Assembly: GCA_009692585.1 (NCBI GenBank)
Contig: SHYX01000002.1
Span: 62,001-126,000, forward strand
Direction of reading: 5' to 3'
Origin: Myxococcales bacterium
Lineage (GTDB): Bacteria > Myxococcota > UBA796 > SXON01
DNA length: 64,000 nucleotides
A program made the translations under genes and the position numbers. A model generated the notes under the pieces. That model had not been told where the DNA came from. It made no database searches and was given only the letters and a program-made list of their open reading frames with translations. Position 1 is the first letter of the stretch; every line of letters starts with the position of its first letter. Of this stretch, positions 43,894-53,172 are shown one piece after another.

Positions 43894-43923
43894 TTGCACG
43901 GTGCGTGCCAAGTGCGATACCCT
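43894..43923 (+). promoter_or_regulatory. possible sigma-70-type promoter upstream of rpoN
   Basis: TTGCAC (43894-43899) and TACCCT (43918-43923) are separated by 18 bases in the 139-base gap between lptB and rpoN. It is the best -35/-10 pair found by eye in the window. It would give rpoN its own promoter with a leader of about 65 bases. Confidence 0.35.
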
Positions 43924-43995
43924 GTGGGGACAAGACGACCGAGCGGGCCCGGAAGCGGACCTCCAACGTTGTTTTTGCCGGGAGCCTCGCGCCGG

Positions 43996-45471
43996 ATGGC
44001 TATGGATTTCAAGCAGAGCCTGCGACTTCAACAAAAGCTCACGCAGACGCTCGCGATCACGCCCCAGCTCCAGCAGGCGCTCAAGCTCCTGCAGCTCAAC
44101 CACATGGAGCTGGTTGAACAGATGCAGACTGAGTTGATGGAGAACCCGACCCTCGAGGAGGTGCCTGGGAGCGTGCAGATAGAGGGTGCCGACCAGGCCA
44201 CTGCCGCCCAGACCGCCGAGATCAACGACTCGGCCGAGCAGCAGAACGGCAGCTCGGAAGGAGAGACCGACTGGAGCCGGGTCTTGGAGAACATGACCGA
44301 TCGCGGGCCCACCAGCGAGCGCGGTTCCAGCGGCATGGACGAGCTGCCGCCGATCGAGACCAATCTCACCGAGATCGAGGGGCTCGCGGCACACCTCGCC
44401 TGGCAGCTCCAGATGCAGAGCTGCACCGACAAGGAACGAGGCGCCGCCATGCTCATCATCAACAACCTCGACGATCGCGGCTGGTTGCCCGTGTCGTTGC
44501 AGGACATCGTCGATGAGCACAACGCCGACACCGAAACCGACGACGAGCGCATCGATCTGGAGGACGCGGAGGGCGGGCTCCTGGTCATCCAGGCGTTGGA
44601 CCCCTTCGGGTGCGGCGCCAGCGACCTCGTCGACTGCCTGTTGACCCAGGCGCGGATGCTCTTTCCGGAAGATCCGTTCCTCCCCGAGATCATCCGCCAC
44701 CATCTGGGCGACCTGGAAAAGCGCAACTACGCGGGCATCGCGCGGGCGCTGGCCCTGGTCGAGGAGGATGTGGTGGAGTACCACCGGATGCTCAAGCAGC
44801 TGGAGCCGTGGCCGGGTCGCAATTTCACCGGGAGCGAACCGCAGTACATCTCTCCCGACGTCTACGTGTTCAAGGTCGGGGACGAGTGGCAGGTGGTGCA
44901 GAACGAGGACGGGCTCCCCAAGCTCCGGGTGTCCAAGTACTACAAGAGCGTGCTCGAGGGAAAAGACAGCACCCGCGTCGAGCGGGACTACATCAAGGAG
45001 CGACTGTCGAGCGCCGACTTCTTGTTGAAGTCGATCTGGCGGCGGCAGGACACCATCGGCAAGGTCATGAAGTCGATCCTTCGGCGGCAGTACCAGTTCT
45101 TCGAACGTGGACCGGACTTTCTGAGGCCGATGGTGCTCAAGGACGTGGCCGATGAGGTGGGCGTGCACGAGTCCACCGTCTCGCGCGTCACCAGCAACAA
45201 ATACGTGCAGTGCCCGCAGGGGCTCTACGAGCTCAAGTTCTTCTTCAACAACGGCGTCAACGCCGTGCACGGCGAGCAGGTCGCCGCCGAATCGGTCAAG
45301 CGTCGCATCCGGAAGCTCATCTCGGCCGAAGACCCGAACGCGCCCTTCTCCGACGATCAGGTCGTCGGCTTGTTGCAGCGCGAGAACATCGACATCGCGC
45401 GTCGCACCGTGGGTAAGTATCGCGAGGCGCTGGGAATCCTCCCGTCGTCCAAGCGTCGCAACCTCTGCTAG
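43996..45471 (+). CDS. rpoN: RNA polymerase sigma-54 factor RpoN
   Basis: ATG 43996 (ATG 44002 is also possible) gives 491 residues. Region I is the Gln-rich activator-contact helix (SLRLQQKLTQTLAITPQLQQ), followed by an acidic region II. The core-binding domain (about 130-310) is followed by the HTH segment LKDVADEVGVHESTVSRVTS and the C-terminal RpoN box (IARRTVGKYREALGI) that reads the -24 element. Sigma-54 needs enhancer-binding ATPases, which are numerous in Myxococcota. The frame could extend to 43765, but that would enter lptB. Confidence 0.97.
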   Translation: MAMDFKQSLRLQQKLTQTLAITPQLQQALKLLQLNHMELVEQMQTELMENPTLEEVPGSVQIEGADQATAAQTAEINDSAEQQNGSSEGETDWSRVLENMTDRGPTSERGSSGMDELPPIETNLTEIEGLAAHLAWQLQMQSCTDKERGAAMLIINNLDDRGWLPVSLQDIVDEHNADTETDDERIDLEDAEGGLLVIQALDPFGCGASDLVDCLLTQARMLFPEDPFLPEIIRHHLGDLEKRNYAGIARALALVEEDVVEYHRMLKQLEPWPGRNFTGSEPQYISPDVYVFKVGDEWQVVQNEDGLPKLRVSKYYKSVLEGKDSTRVERDYIKERLSSADFLLKSIWRRQDTIGKVMKSILRRQYQFFERGPDFLRPMVLKDVADEVGVHESTVSRVTSNKYVQCPQGLYELKFFFNNGVNAVHGEQVAAESVKRRIRKLISAEDPNAPFSDDQVVGLLQRENIDIARRTVGKYREALGILPSSKRRNLC

Positions 45472-45479
45472 GAGTCAAC

Positions 45480-45776
45480 GTGGAGCTGGAATTCACCTTC
45501 CGAAACGTCGAGAGCACCGAAGCGATCAAGGGCTGGGCCCTCAAGCGCTTCCACAAGGTGGCCAAACACGTCCGCGGTCCGTCGTTCGCGCACCTGACGA
45601 TCATCGTCGACAAACATCGGCACCGCGCTGAATGCACCCTCCGCACCGGGGGCGAGCTCCTGCACGCGTCGAGCGAAACCGGAGACATGTACACCAGCAT
45701 CGACGGCGTCGCCTCGACCATCGAGCACTCGGCGCGCCGATTGCACGAGCGGCGGACCAGCAATCACGAGCTGTGA
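45480..45776 (+). CDS. hpf: ribosome hibernation-promoting factor (short HPF)
   Basis: GTG 45480 preceded by AGGAG. The 98-residue protein has the HPF/YfiA fold: MELEFTFRNVESTEAIKGWA, HLTIIVDKHRHRAECTLR and the YTSIDGVASTIEHSARRLH helix. It binds the small-subunit decoding site and idles ribosomes in stationary phase. The length fits short HPF without the C-terminal dimerisation domain of long HPF. It follows rpoN by 8 bases and its TGA shares one base with the next ATG. Confidence 0.93.
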   Translation: MELEFTFRNVESTEAIKGWALKRFHKVAKHVRGPSFAHLTIIVDKHRHRAECTLRTGGELLHASSETGDMYTSIDGVASTIEHSARRLHERRTSNHEL

Positions 45777-46642
45777 TGCACACGGAGCTCTACGAGAGGC
45801 TCGGCATCCGACCGGCTGCGACCGAAGCCGAGATCAAGAAGGCCTTCCGTGCGCTCGCCGCCAGGTTGCATCCGGACAAGAATCCGAACAATCCGGCCGC
45901 CGAGACGCGCTTCAAGAAAATCACCGCGGCCTATGATGTGCTCTCCGACAAAGACCGACGCGCCAACTACGACGAGTTCGGTCCGGACTCGTTGGCGTCG
46001 GGCTTCGACGCGGCGCGCGCGCGTACGATTCGGGCGGGGGGTGGCCGGCGCGGCGGTGGCTTCGGGGCCGGCTTCGGCGGCCAGCCGCTCGACTTCGACA
46101 TCAACGACTTCCTGGGCGGCTGGGGCCGCGGCGGCGGGCGCGGCGCGCCTCGCCAGCCGCCGGCGCGCGAAGCCTCGCTGGACGTGGACCTCGGGGAGGC
46201 GCTCCGCGGCATCGAGGTCGAGGTGGGCGGCCAGCGGGTTCGCATCCCGCCCGGGGCGGAGGACGGGGCGTCGGTGAAGGTGACCACGCCCCAGGGGCCG
46301 TTGCGCATCCGGATCCACGTTCGTGAGCACGCGCACTTCCGTCGCGACGGCCTGGACCTCACGTTGCGCCTGCCGGTCACGCTCGCGGAGCTTGCCCTGG
46401 GAGGCAGCGTGGACGTCCCCACTCCCGATGGTCCCGTCGCCATGAAGATCCCGCCACGGACGGCCCCCGGGGCGCGCTTGCGCCTGCGCGGAAAGGGCGT
46501 GGTGCGCAAAGAGCAGCGCGGCGACCTGTACGTAGAGCTGATCGCGCAGCTGCCTACGCGCTGGGACGATGCCTTCGTCGCGGCCTGCGAGAAGGTGGAG
46601 GGGCTCTACGACAAACCGGTGCGGGCGGGGGTCGAGCTGTAG
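45776..46642 (+). CDS. DnaJ-family co-chaperone without zinc fingers (CbpA-like)
   Basis: The ATG shares one base with the hpf stop (TGATG). The 288-residue protein has an N-terminal J domain (about 2-68) with the HPD motif at residues 32-34 (ARLHPDKNPNN), a Gly/Phe-rich linker (about 85-120), and two C-terminal substrate-binding beta domains (LGGSVDVPTPDGPV, PPRTAPGARLRLRGKG). The CxxCxGxG zinc fingers of true DnaJ are absent, so it is CbpA/DjlA-class type II. It stimulates DnaK ATPase. The frame extends back to 45632, but that part lies within hpf. Confidence 0.92.
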   Translation: MHTELYERLGIRPAATEAEIKKAFRALAARLHPDKNPNNPAAETRFKKITAAYDVLSDKDRRANYDEFGPDSLASGFDAARARTIRAGGGRRGGGFGAGFGGQPLDFDINDFLGGWGRGGGRGAPRQPPAREASLDVDLGEALRGIEVEVGGQRVRIPPGAEDGASVKVTTPQGPLRIRIHVREHAHFRRDGLDLTLRLPVTLAELALGGSVDVPTPDGPVAMKIPPRTAPGARLRLRGKGVVRKEQRGDLYVELIAQLPTRWDDAFVAACEKVEGLYDKPVRAGVEL

Positions 46643-46648
46643 TCGGCA

Positions 46649-48058
46649 TCAGGCCCTCACCACCAACAACCTCTCCTCGGTGAAGTCCCGAATCGCCCAC
46701 CGCGGACCCTCCCTGCCCACGCCGGAGTCCTTGACCCCCCCGTAGGGCATGCCGTCGACGCGGAAGGTCGGGTAGTCGTCGTGGATGACCCCACCCACCT
46801 CCAGCCGGTCGAACGCCCGCCAGAGCGCGCGCACGTCGCGCGTGAAGATGCCGCACTGCAGGCCGAAGCGGCTCCGGTTCACGATGTCGAAGGCGTCATC
46901 GAGGGTAGCGAAGGGGCGAAGCACCATGACGGGGCCGAAGGCTTCGTCCCGCGCCAGGGGGCTGTCCTCGGGCACGACTTCGAGGAGCGTGGGCGCGATC
47001 AGGTTGCCGTCGCGGCCGCCTCCGTACGCGCGCGCCCCGCGGCCGACGGCCTCGCCTACCCAGGCGGTGATCCGGTCGAGTTGGCGTTGATCGATCATCG
47101 GCCCGCACACCGTGGCCGGGTCGCCAGGGTCACCACGCGGGACCTGCGCCGCCTCTACGATCAGGCGCTCACGGGCCTCGCGGAGCCGGTCCTGGTGGAC
47201 CAGCACCTGTTGGACCGAAATGCAGGTCTGGCCGGCGTGCGCGTACCCGCCGAGGGCGATCCGCGGGAGCGCGGCGTCGAGATCCGCGTCGGCGTCCAGG
47301 ATCGCGGCGGCATTGCCGCCGAGCTCCAGGAGCACCTGCTTCCGCGGCACCCGGGCGCGGAGCTGCCAGCCCACGACATCGCTTCCGGTGAAGCTGACCA
47401 CGGGGAGTCGGGGATCGTCGACGAGGGTGCCGGCGACGCTGCGATCGCAGGGGAGCACACTCATCGCCTCCGCCGGCCAGCCAGCTTGCACACAGAGCTC
47501 GCCGAGCACGATGGCGGCCGAGGGGGTCTGCTCCGCCGGCTTGACGATGACCGGGCAGCCGGCGGCGATGGCCGGGGCGACCTTGTGGGCGACGAGGTTG
47601 AGCGGGAAGTTGAACGGGGCGATGGCCAGGACCGGCCCGCGCGGCATGCGGCGCACGATCGCGGTTCGGCCCACGCCGCCGGCGGTACCGTCCAATCCGA
47701 AGACCTCCCCGTCGATGCGCGTCGCTTCGTCCGCGGCGAGGGTGAAGGTATCGACGGCACGGGCGACCTCGCCCTTGGCCAGGGCGATCGGCTTGCCACC
47801 TTCGTCGCGGATGAGCGCCGCCAGTTCGTCGCCACGCTCGACCAACAGCACCGCGACCCGACGGAGGATCTCGGCGCGTCGATGGGCGGGCATTGCCCGC
47901 GTGGTGACGAAGGCGCGCGCCGCCGCGGCGGCTGCGGCCTCCATCTGGGCCGGTCCTGCCTGCGCCACCTCGTCGAGTCGACGACCGTCCCACGGGGCGA
48001 AAAGCGTCAACCGACCGGTCGTGGGGGTGGGGACGCCGGCAAGCAGGAGGGAGCGCAT
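46649..48058 (-). CDS. aldehyde dehydrogenase (NAD(P)+-dependent)
   Basis: The 469-residue enzyme has all family motifs: APFNFPLNLVAHKV (cofactor), SFTGSDVVG, the general base Glu245 in LLELGGN, and the nucleophile Cys279 in AGQTCISVQ. The C-terminal FRVDGMPYGGVKDSGVGREG is typical of the GapN/lactaldehyde/phosphonoacetaldehyde-type branch. The substrate is not fixed by motif. Next to a GABA-aminotransferase fusion it may oxidise succinate semialdehyde or an aminoaldehyde. It lies 20 bases after an outer-membrane protein gene on the same strand and 6 bases from convergent dnaJ. Confidence 0.88.
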   Translation of the reverse strand: MRSLLLAGVPTPTTGRLTLFAPWDGRRLDEVAQAGPAQMEAAAAAAARAFVTTRAMPAHRRAEILRRVAVLLVERGDELAALIRDEGGKPIALAKGEVARAVDTFTLAADEATRIDGEVFGLDGTAGGVGRTAIVRRMPRGPVLAIAPFNFPLNLVAHKVAPAIAAGCPVIVKPAEQTPSAAIVLGELCVQAGWPAEAMSVLPCDRSVAGTLVDDPRLPVVSFTGSDVVGWQLRARVPRKQVLLELGGNAAAILDADADLDAALPRIALGGYAHAGQTCISVQQVLVHQDRLREARERLIVEAAQVPRGDPGDPATVCGPMIDQRQLDRITAWVGEAVGRGARAYGGGRDGNLIAPTLLEVVPEDSPLARDEAFGPVMVLRPFATLDDAFDIVNRSRFGLQCGIFTRDVRALWRAFDRLEVGGVIHDDYPTFRVDGMPYGGVKDSGVGREGPRWAIRDFTEERLLVVRA

Positions 48059-48078
48059 GCCGGAGTCTACCCGGCCGA

Positions 48079-48993
48079 CTACTCTTCGGGAGGTGCGACC
48101 CGGTAGACGCAGAGGGACGCGTAGGCGCCCGGGACGAGTTCGTCACCGACGAGGAGCATCTTCCCCTCGACCAGGATCTTGATCCAGTCCGTCGGGGCCA
48201 CCGCCCCGCCCACGCTGGCGGCGAACGGGGCCGCGCCGGTGACGGCCTCCGGATCGAAGGAACCTTCCACGCGGACGGTGGGGTTGATCATCCCCGCCGG
48301 CAGGAACACACCCGACAGCGACACATTCGCGAACGGGGAGGCGTGGTCGATCCCCGCCATGCCGCCGAGTGCGAGCGTCACGACCTCGGCGGGGTAGGCC
48401 TCGGCGCCGAGGACCGCGGCGTAGCGCTGATCGGCGGGGTAGACGGCGACACCGGACCACACCGCGTAGGCATCGCCCTCGGCGGTGATGTTGGCCTCGA
48501 CGATGGGCATGTCCCAGTCCAGGTCCAAGCCGCCGCCGAGCGCGATCGTCGGGCCGCTGTCGCCGAGCGTCCAGGCGAACTCGGCGCCGGCCATGCGACC
48601 GGGTGAGAAGGCGAAGTACTCCCCGTGGGTGGGCAGGTACAGCGCCCAGTCGTCCCAGTCCTCCAGGCCGAAGGGGGCGTTGACGATGCCCCCCCGCGCC
48701 GCCCAGGAGTCGCCGGTGACCTCGACCATCGCCCACTCGGGGCGCACGATGTTGATGCCCGGGACGTCCGGCAGCACCGTCACGTAGCCGAGGGTGGGCA
48801 GCACGGTAGCCTGGAAGTCCAGGTCGAGTCGACCGCCGAGCATCCCCTTCTTGAAGCTCAGGTCGGCTTCCGCCTCGCCGCCCAGGGAGAAGGTGTCGGC
48901 GGCGTAGGCCGGGCGGATGGCGAGGCCACCCCCGACGAAGAAGAAGTCGCCGTCAGCGGCGAGGGAATCAGCACAGAACAGGGCGAGTAGCAT
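48079..48993 (-). CDS. exported beta-rich protein, probable outer-membrane porin-like
   Basis: The start at 48993 has GGAGG just upstream and yields MLLALFCADSLAADG, a short signal peptide cleaved near LAA. The 304-residue protein alternates strands and turns throughout (GGRLDLDFQATVLPTLGY, AWTLGDSGPTIALGGG, EGSFDPEAVTGAAPF), like an outer-membrane barrel. It lacks the usual terminal aromatic residue, ending VAPPEE. It precedes the aldehyde dehydrogenase on the same strand and is divergent from the aminotransferase fusion, so a solute-uptake role in the same pathway is possible. Confidence 0.7.
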   Translation of the reverse strand: MLLALFCADSLAADGDFFFVGGGLAIRPAYAADTFSLGGEAEADLSFKKGMLGGRLDLDFQATVLPTLGYVTVLPDVPGINIVRPEWAMVEVTGDSWAARGGIVNAPFGLEDWDDWALYLPTHGEYFAFSPGRMAGAEFAWTLGDSGPTIALGGGLDLDWDMPIVEANITAEGDAYAVWSGVAVYPADQRYAAVLGAEAYPAEVVTLALGGMAGIDHASPFANVSLSGVFLPAGMINPTVRVEGSFDPEAVTGAAPFAASVGGAVAPTDWIKILVEGKMLLVGDELVPGAYASLCVYRVAPPEE

Positions 48994-49052
48994 GGGACCT
49001 CCGGGGTGTGATGGTACACCAGAGCGGATCGGCGGCATATGTGCCGGACGTC

Positions 49053-51431
49053 ATGTCACCGACACGACCCTTCGCCATCGATCCGGCCGACCTGCACCCG
49101 GGAGAGGGCGTTGCCCGCTTTGAGCGCGCTGTGGAGCGCTTCGTAGGCACGGAGGTCGTCGATCCCGACGGCCCGGCCTTCGCTGAGGCGTACGGCGCGC
49201 TCGACGCCTACTTCGGGCATCGCAACGAGATCGAGCCGCGCGCCGCGTTGGCGCGATGGGTGCGCGAGCCGATCGAAGACGGCGCGGTCCGTTGCCGGTA
49301 CCACATGCTCGCGTGGCACGATCGCGACGGGACGCTCGCAGCGGTGCGTGACGGGTTTGTCGCCACCGATGTCGTCGAGCGCCGCTGTGTGGTGCTGCTG
49401 AGCCATAGTTTTGTGACCGAGCCCTACCGACGCGCCGGCATCGCCGGGGTGTTGCGCACCGCTCCCGCCACGCTCGCGCGTCGCGACCTGGCCGAGCGTG
49501 GCCTCGACCCCCGGACGACGCCGACGCTCCTGGTCGCCGAGATGGAGCCGGTCGAGCCGGCGCGACAGGACACGCTCGTCCGCCTCTTTGCCTATGGCAA
49601 GGCGGGGTATCAGGCGCTCGACCCACGGGTGGCTCCCTACTTCCAGCCCGACTTTCGCGATCTGGCAGCGCTGGGCGTGCCCCCCCGGCACGTCCCCATG
49701 GTGCTGGTGGTGCGTCGGCTCGACCCCGCCTCCACCACCAGTCTCTCGCGCGACCTCGCCGGGGCGATCGTCCAGCACCTGCGACGGATCCACGGGCGCG
49801 CGGTGCGTGAATGCGACCTGGCCTCCGCCGCTGCGTGGCCCCTGGCCATGCTCGCCGCTGGGGACGGCGACGTGCCGCTCCTGACCCTCCCCACCCGAGG
49901 CGCGCATGCGGCGCGCCTGGGTCCATGTTTGCGCGTCAACATGCTCCCGGGGTACCCGTCCGCGTACCACGAAGCCCTCCCCGCCCTTGCGGTGGTGTTG
50001 GCCGAGCTCGAGGCGGCCGGTGCCGCCATGGAGGGACCGGTGAAATTCGTCGAGATCTCAGGTGAACCTGTGGCCGCCCACGTGGCGACCGCCATCCCCG
50101 GACCGCGCTCCCAGGCGCTTCGGGCGCGCCACGGGTTGATCCAGGACGCCAGGACGATCCATTTCTACCAGGACGCCAGGGCGAGCATCGGCAACTACCT
50201 CCGCGACGTCGATGGGAACACGCTCCTGGACGTGTACGGGCACATCGCCGCGGTGCCGCTCGGCTACAACCACCCCGATCTGCTCCATGCGTGGCGTGGC
50301 GGCCGCTTCGATTGGTGCGCAGGCTGGCGGCCGTCCTTGGGCGTGGCGGTCCCCCCGGAGTGGGTGGACGTCGCCGAGGCGCTGATGGGTGTGGCTCCGG
50401 CGGGGATGTCCCATGTGTTCACGGTCACCACTGGCGCCGAGGCGGTCGAAAACGCGCTGAAGGCGGCGTTTGTGGCCTTCGCAGCCCGGCGCCGGGGTGG
50501 CGCGCCGGCCACCGTGTCCGAGTTGGAATCCTGCATGCAGAACGCCCAGGAGGGCGCCAACCGGATGAAGGTCATCTCCTTCGCCGGTGGGTTCCACGGT
50601 CGCAGTCTGGGCGCGCTTTCGGCCACCCGCTCCAAGGCCGTGCACAAGCTTGACTTTCCCGCCTTCGACTGGCCGATGGTGGAGTTTCCGGCCAACCTTT
50701 TCCCCCTCGCCGAGCACGCGGCGGCCAACGGTGAGGCCGAGCTGCGCGCGCTTGCCGACGTCGAGGCTGCGTTCCGGCGCCATCCGGAGGACGTGGCGGC
50801 GTTGATCGTCGAGCCGATTCAAGGCGAGGGCGGCGATCGGCATGCCAGCCCCGCGTTCTTCGTCGGGCTTCGCCGCCTCTGCACCCGCTACGGCGCCGCG
50901 TTCATCGCCGACGAGGTGCAGACCGGCGTGGGCAGCACCGGCCGGATGTGGGCTCACGAGGCGTGGGGGCCGGACGGCGCTCCCGACCTGGTGACCTTCA
51001 GCAAGAAGATGCAGCTCGGCGGCTACTACGGTCGACCGGAGTTCGTGGCTGCCGAGCCGCTGCGGCTGTTCAACACCTGGTTGGGGGATCCGCTCCGCGG
51101 TGCGCAGGCGCAGGTGATCCTCGAGGTCATCGAGCGCGACCGCCTCGTGGAGGCCACCGCCTTGGTGGGACAGGAGCTCGTCGCCGGGCTGGCCGCGTTG
51201 TGCGACCGGCACCCCGGAGTGCTTTCCCAGGCGCGGGGGCAGGGGACCTTCGCGGCGATCGACGCCGTGGATGCCCCCACGCGCGATCGTATCGTCCGGG
51301 CGGCGTTGGCGCTCGGCGTGGAGATGGGCGGCTCGGGTACCCGCAGCCTCCGCTTTCGCCCGGCGTTGGTCTTCGCGCCGCGGCACGTGGACGAGCTGCT
51401 CGACCGCCTCGACCGGGCGATCAGGGGCTGA
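49053..51431 (+). CDS. fusion: GNAT-like domain + class-III (GABA-type) aminotransferase
   Basis: ATG 49053 leaves a 59-base divergent gap; GTG/ATG at 49008/49011 is the alternative. The protein is 792 residues. Residues about 20-320 form a GNAT-like region (LLSHSFVTEPYRRAGIAGVL resembles the acetyl-CoA loop), full-length homologous to the separate protein at 57334. Residues about 325-792 are a PLP-dependent class-III aminotransferase close to the mammalian GABA-transaminase type: NYLRDVDGNTLLDVYGHIA, HKLDFPAFDWPMVEFP, VEPIQGEGGDRHAS, DEVQTGVGSTGRMWAHE, and FSKKMQLGGYY with the Schiff-base Lys at 652. The Fe-S cysteines of mammalian ABAT are absent (TTGAEAVENA). It likely converts GABA or a related omega-amine; the acyl-transfer function is inferred. 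Confidence 0.88.
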   Translation: MSPTRPFAIDPADLHPGEGVARFERAVERFVGTEVVDPDGPAFAEAYGALDAYFGHRNEIEPRAALARWVREPIEDGAVRCRYHMLAWHDRDGTLAAVRDGFVATDVVERRCVVLLSHSFVTEPYRRAGIAGVLRTAPATLARRDLAERGLDPRTTPTLLVAEMEPVEPARQDTLVRLFAYGKAGYQALDPRVAPYFQPDFRDLAALGVPPRHVPMVLVVRRLDPASTTSLSRDLAGAIVQHLRRIHGRAVRECDLASAAAWPLAMLAAGDGDVPLLTLPTRGAHAARLGPCLRVNMLPGYPSAYHEALPALAVVLAELEAAGAAMEGPVKFVEISGEPVAAHVATAIPGPRSQALRARHGLIQDARTIHFYQDARASIGNYLRDVDGNTLLDVYGHIAAVPLGYNHPDLLHAWRGGRFDWCAGWRPSLGVAVPPEWVDVAEALMGVAPAGMSHVFTVTTGAEAVENALKAAFVAFAARRRGGAPATVSELESCMQNAQEGANRMKVISFAGGFHGRSLGALSATRSKAVHKLDFPAFDWPMVEFPANLFPLAEHAAANGEAELRALADVEAAFRRHPEDVAALIVEPIQGEGGDRHASPAFFVGLRRLCTRYGAAFIADEVQTGVGSTGRMWAHEAWGPDGAPDLVTFSKKMQLGGYYGRPEFVAAEPLRLFNTWLGDPLRGAQAQVILEVIERDRLVEATALVGQELVAGLAALCDRHPGVLSQARGQGTFAAIDAVDAPTRDRIVRAALALGVEMGGSGTRSLRFRPALVFAPRHVDELLDRLDRAIRG

Positions 51432-53127
51432 TCGTCAGCGTCGCGGAGGATGCGGTGGTGGTATCGGTGCCGTCGGACGCGGTCACGAGACACGTCCAGG
51501 CGTCGCCTGCCACCAGGTCCGCGGCAGCGATGGTGTCATCGGCGTAGGCGGTGCTGCTCGTCGCGCCGGTCCACGCCACCCCGTTTTCTTCCCAGCTCAG
51601 GATGCGGGTGAGCGGCTCGCCGTCCTCGTCTGCGGCTGAGGCGGTGCACTGGAGCGCATCGATCCCGGCGCGGGCGGGGGTAGGGCTCACGCTCGCGGAG
51701 GCGGTGGGAGGCGTGTTCGAGATGATGAGCGACGCGGTGGCGCCGGCGCCCGTGCCCGATCCGTCCTGCGCCAGGGCGGTGACCTCGACGACGTCTCCGT
51801 GCACCACCGCGCTGCTGAGGGACGAGCCCGACCCGGCGCCCGAGCCGTTGAGCGTCCACGAGAACAACACGGTGACCCCGTCCCCGTCGAGGTCGCTGGC
51901 GCTGGCGCTGGCGCTGACGGTATCCCCAGCGACCGCCGGGTCAGGCCCGATGGTCAGGCTGTCGATGGTCGGGAGGTGGTTCTCGATCACCAGGCTCCCC
52001 GACTGGTCGCGACTGTCTTCGTCGCCGTCGTTCGCGGTGGCCTCGCACACCAGTAGGGTGCCCCGGGGGTGGGTCTCCGACAGCGTCGCCTCGCTGCCTG
52101 CCGAGCTGCCACTCGCCGTCCAGGAGTAGGCGAAGGTGAGCGTGTCCCCATCGTGGTCGGAGGCGCTCACCACACACTCGTAGGGCCCGCTGCCGTTGAT
52201 GGTGACGCTGTCGATTTCGGGTCGGGTGTTGACGACCGTCGCGACCGCGATGTCGTCCCATCCCACCAGGCGCCCGTCGTTGGCGGTCACCGACACGACC
52301 CACTCCTCGCCCTTCCAGATGACCCCCTCCGGCACCGTGGGGCCGGTGCCCCACTCCACGCCGTCGACGGTCCAGGTGTACGCGAGGGTCAGCGCGTCGT
52401 CGTCGGGGTCGGTTGCCGAGGCGGTCGCGACCAGCGCATCGAAGGACTTCGGGGAGACGGAATTGATGCGGACGGTCGGCGTGCCCGGGAGTTGATTGAC
52501 GTAGAGTTCGATGCTGTCGGAGGAGGTGGCGCTGTAGCGGTCGGTGACGCTGAGCGTGATCGTGTGCGCACCCCCGCTCAGGGTGAACGAGTGTTCGGAG
52601 GTGCCGACGGACGGCTGGGTGAGCTGCTCGAGGAGTCCGTCCCTGTCGCTGCTCCAGCTGACCAGGAGGGGCGCCATCCCCGCCACCGTGGCCTGGAAAT
52701 CGGCCGCGATTCCCACATCCAGGATGTCGGCGTCGGCGGGTGCGAGGATCACGCCGAGTGCGGCGAACTGGGTCTCGGCGTAGAAGGTGGCGGTATCCGT
52801 GGCGACGCCTCCGGCGGCGTCGGTGGCGGTGGCGACCATGACGTGGGTGCCGAGCGACGGCCGAAACGCACAACTGCTGGAGCCGTCGGCACCGGCAGTA
52901 CCCGCGCAGAGCTCGGCGCCGTCGAGGGTCCAGACTACGGTCACTGCGTCCGCGGGGTGATCGTCGGTGAGGGTGGCCGTCGCGACGGCGCTTGCGTCAT
53001 AGGCGATGGAGTCGCCATCGGTGGGCGAGACGATGCTGATGGTCGGGGCGGTGTCCGCCGCGGAGGTGTCCTGCTTCAGCGGGTCGGCGATGCAGGCGCC
53101 GAGCGTGAGCGCGAAGAAGATACGCAT
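51421..53127 (-). CDS. Ig/PKD-repeat lipoprotein
   Basis: The 568-residue product has signal MRIFFALTLGAC (Cys12) and then about six tandem immunoglobulin/PKD-like beta-sandwich repeats. Repeated signatures are ASATDPDDDALTLAYTWTVD, SASDHDGDTLTFAYSWTASG and ASASDLDGDGVTVLFSWTLN. Such repeats build extended surface stalks for adhesion or polymer contact. It is not obviously linked in function to the aminotransferase fusion, whose 3' end it overlaps by 11 bases. It is divergent from a MopE-propeller lipoprotein only 45 bases away, and the two may be coregulated. Confidence 0.85.
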   Translation of the reverse strand: MRIFFALTLGACIADPLKQDTSAADTAPTISIVSPTDGDSIAYDASAVATATLTDDHPADAVTVVWTLDGAELCAGTAGADGSSSCAFRPSLGTHVMVATATDAAGGVATDTATFYAETQFAALGVILAPADADILDVGIAADFQATVAGMAPLLVSWSSDRDGLLEQLTQPSVGTSEHSFTLSGGAHTITLSVTDRYSATSSDSIELYVNQLPGTPTVRINSVSPKSFDALVATASATDPDDDALTLAYTWTVDGVEWGTGPTVPEGVIWKGEEWVVSVTANDGRLVGWDDIAVATVVNTRPEIDSVTINGSGPYECVVSASDHDGDTLTFAYSWTASGSSAGSEATLSETHPRGTLLVCEATANDGDEDSRDQSGSLVIENHLPTIDSLTIGPDPAVAGDTVSASASASDLDGDGVTVLFSWTLNGSGAGSGSSLSSAVVHGDVVEVTALAQDGSGTGAGATASLIISNTPPTASASVSPTPARAGIDALQCTASAADEDGEPLTRILSWEENGVAWTGATSSTAYADDTIAAADLVAGDAWTCLVTASDGTDTTTASSATLTISP

Positions 53128-53172
53128 GCGCGGTAGTTTACCTCACCTCGGGTAGGTTAGGCGGGGCGGTTG

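Noticed and set aside
43768..45270. A 500-codon minus-strand frame opposite rpoN
   Set aside because: rpoN is certain on the + strand, and the antisense product has no family features.
46781..48106. A 441-codon + strand frame opposite the aldehyde dehydrogenase
   Set aside because: The minus-strand gene has all ALDH catalytic motifs; the + product is Arg/Gly-rich noise.
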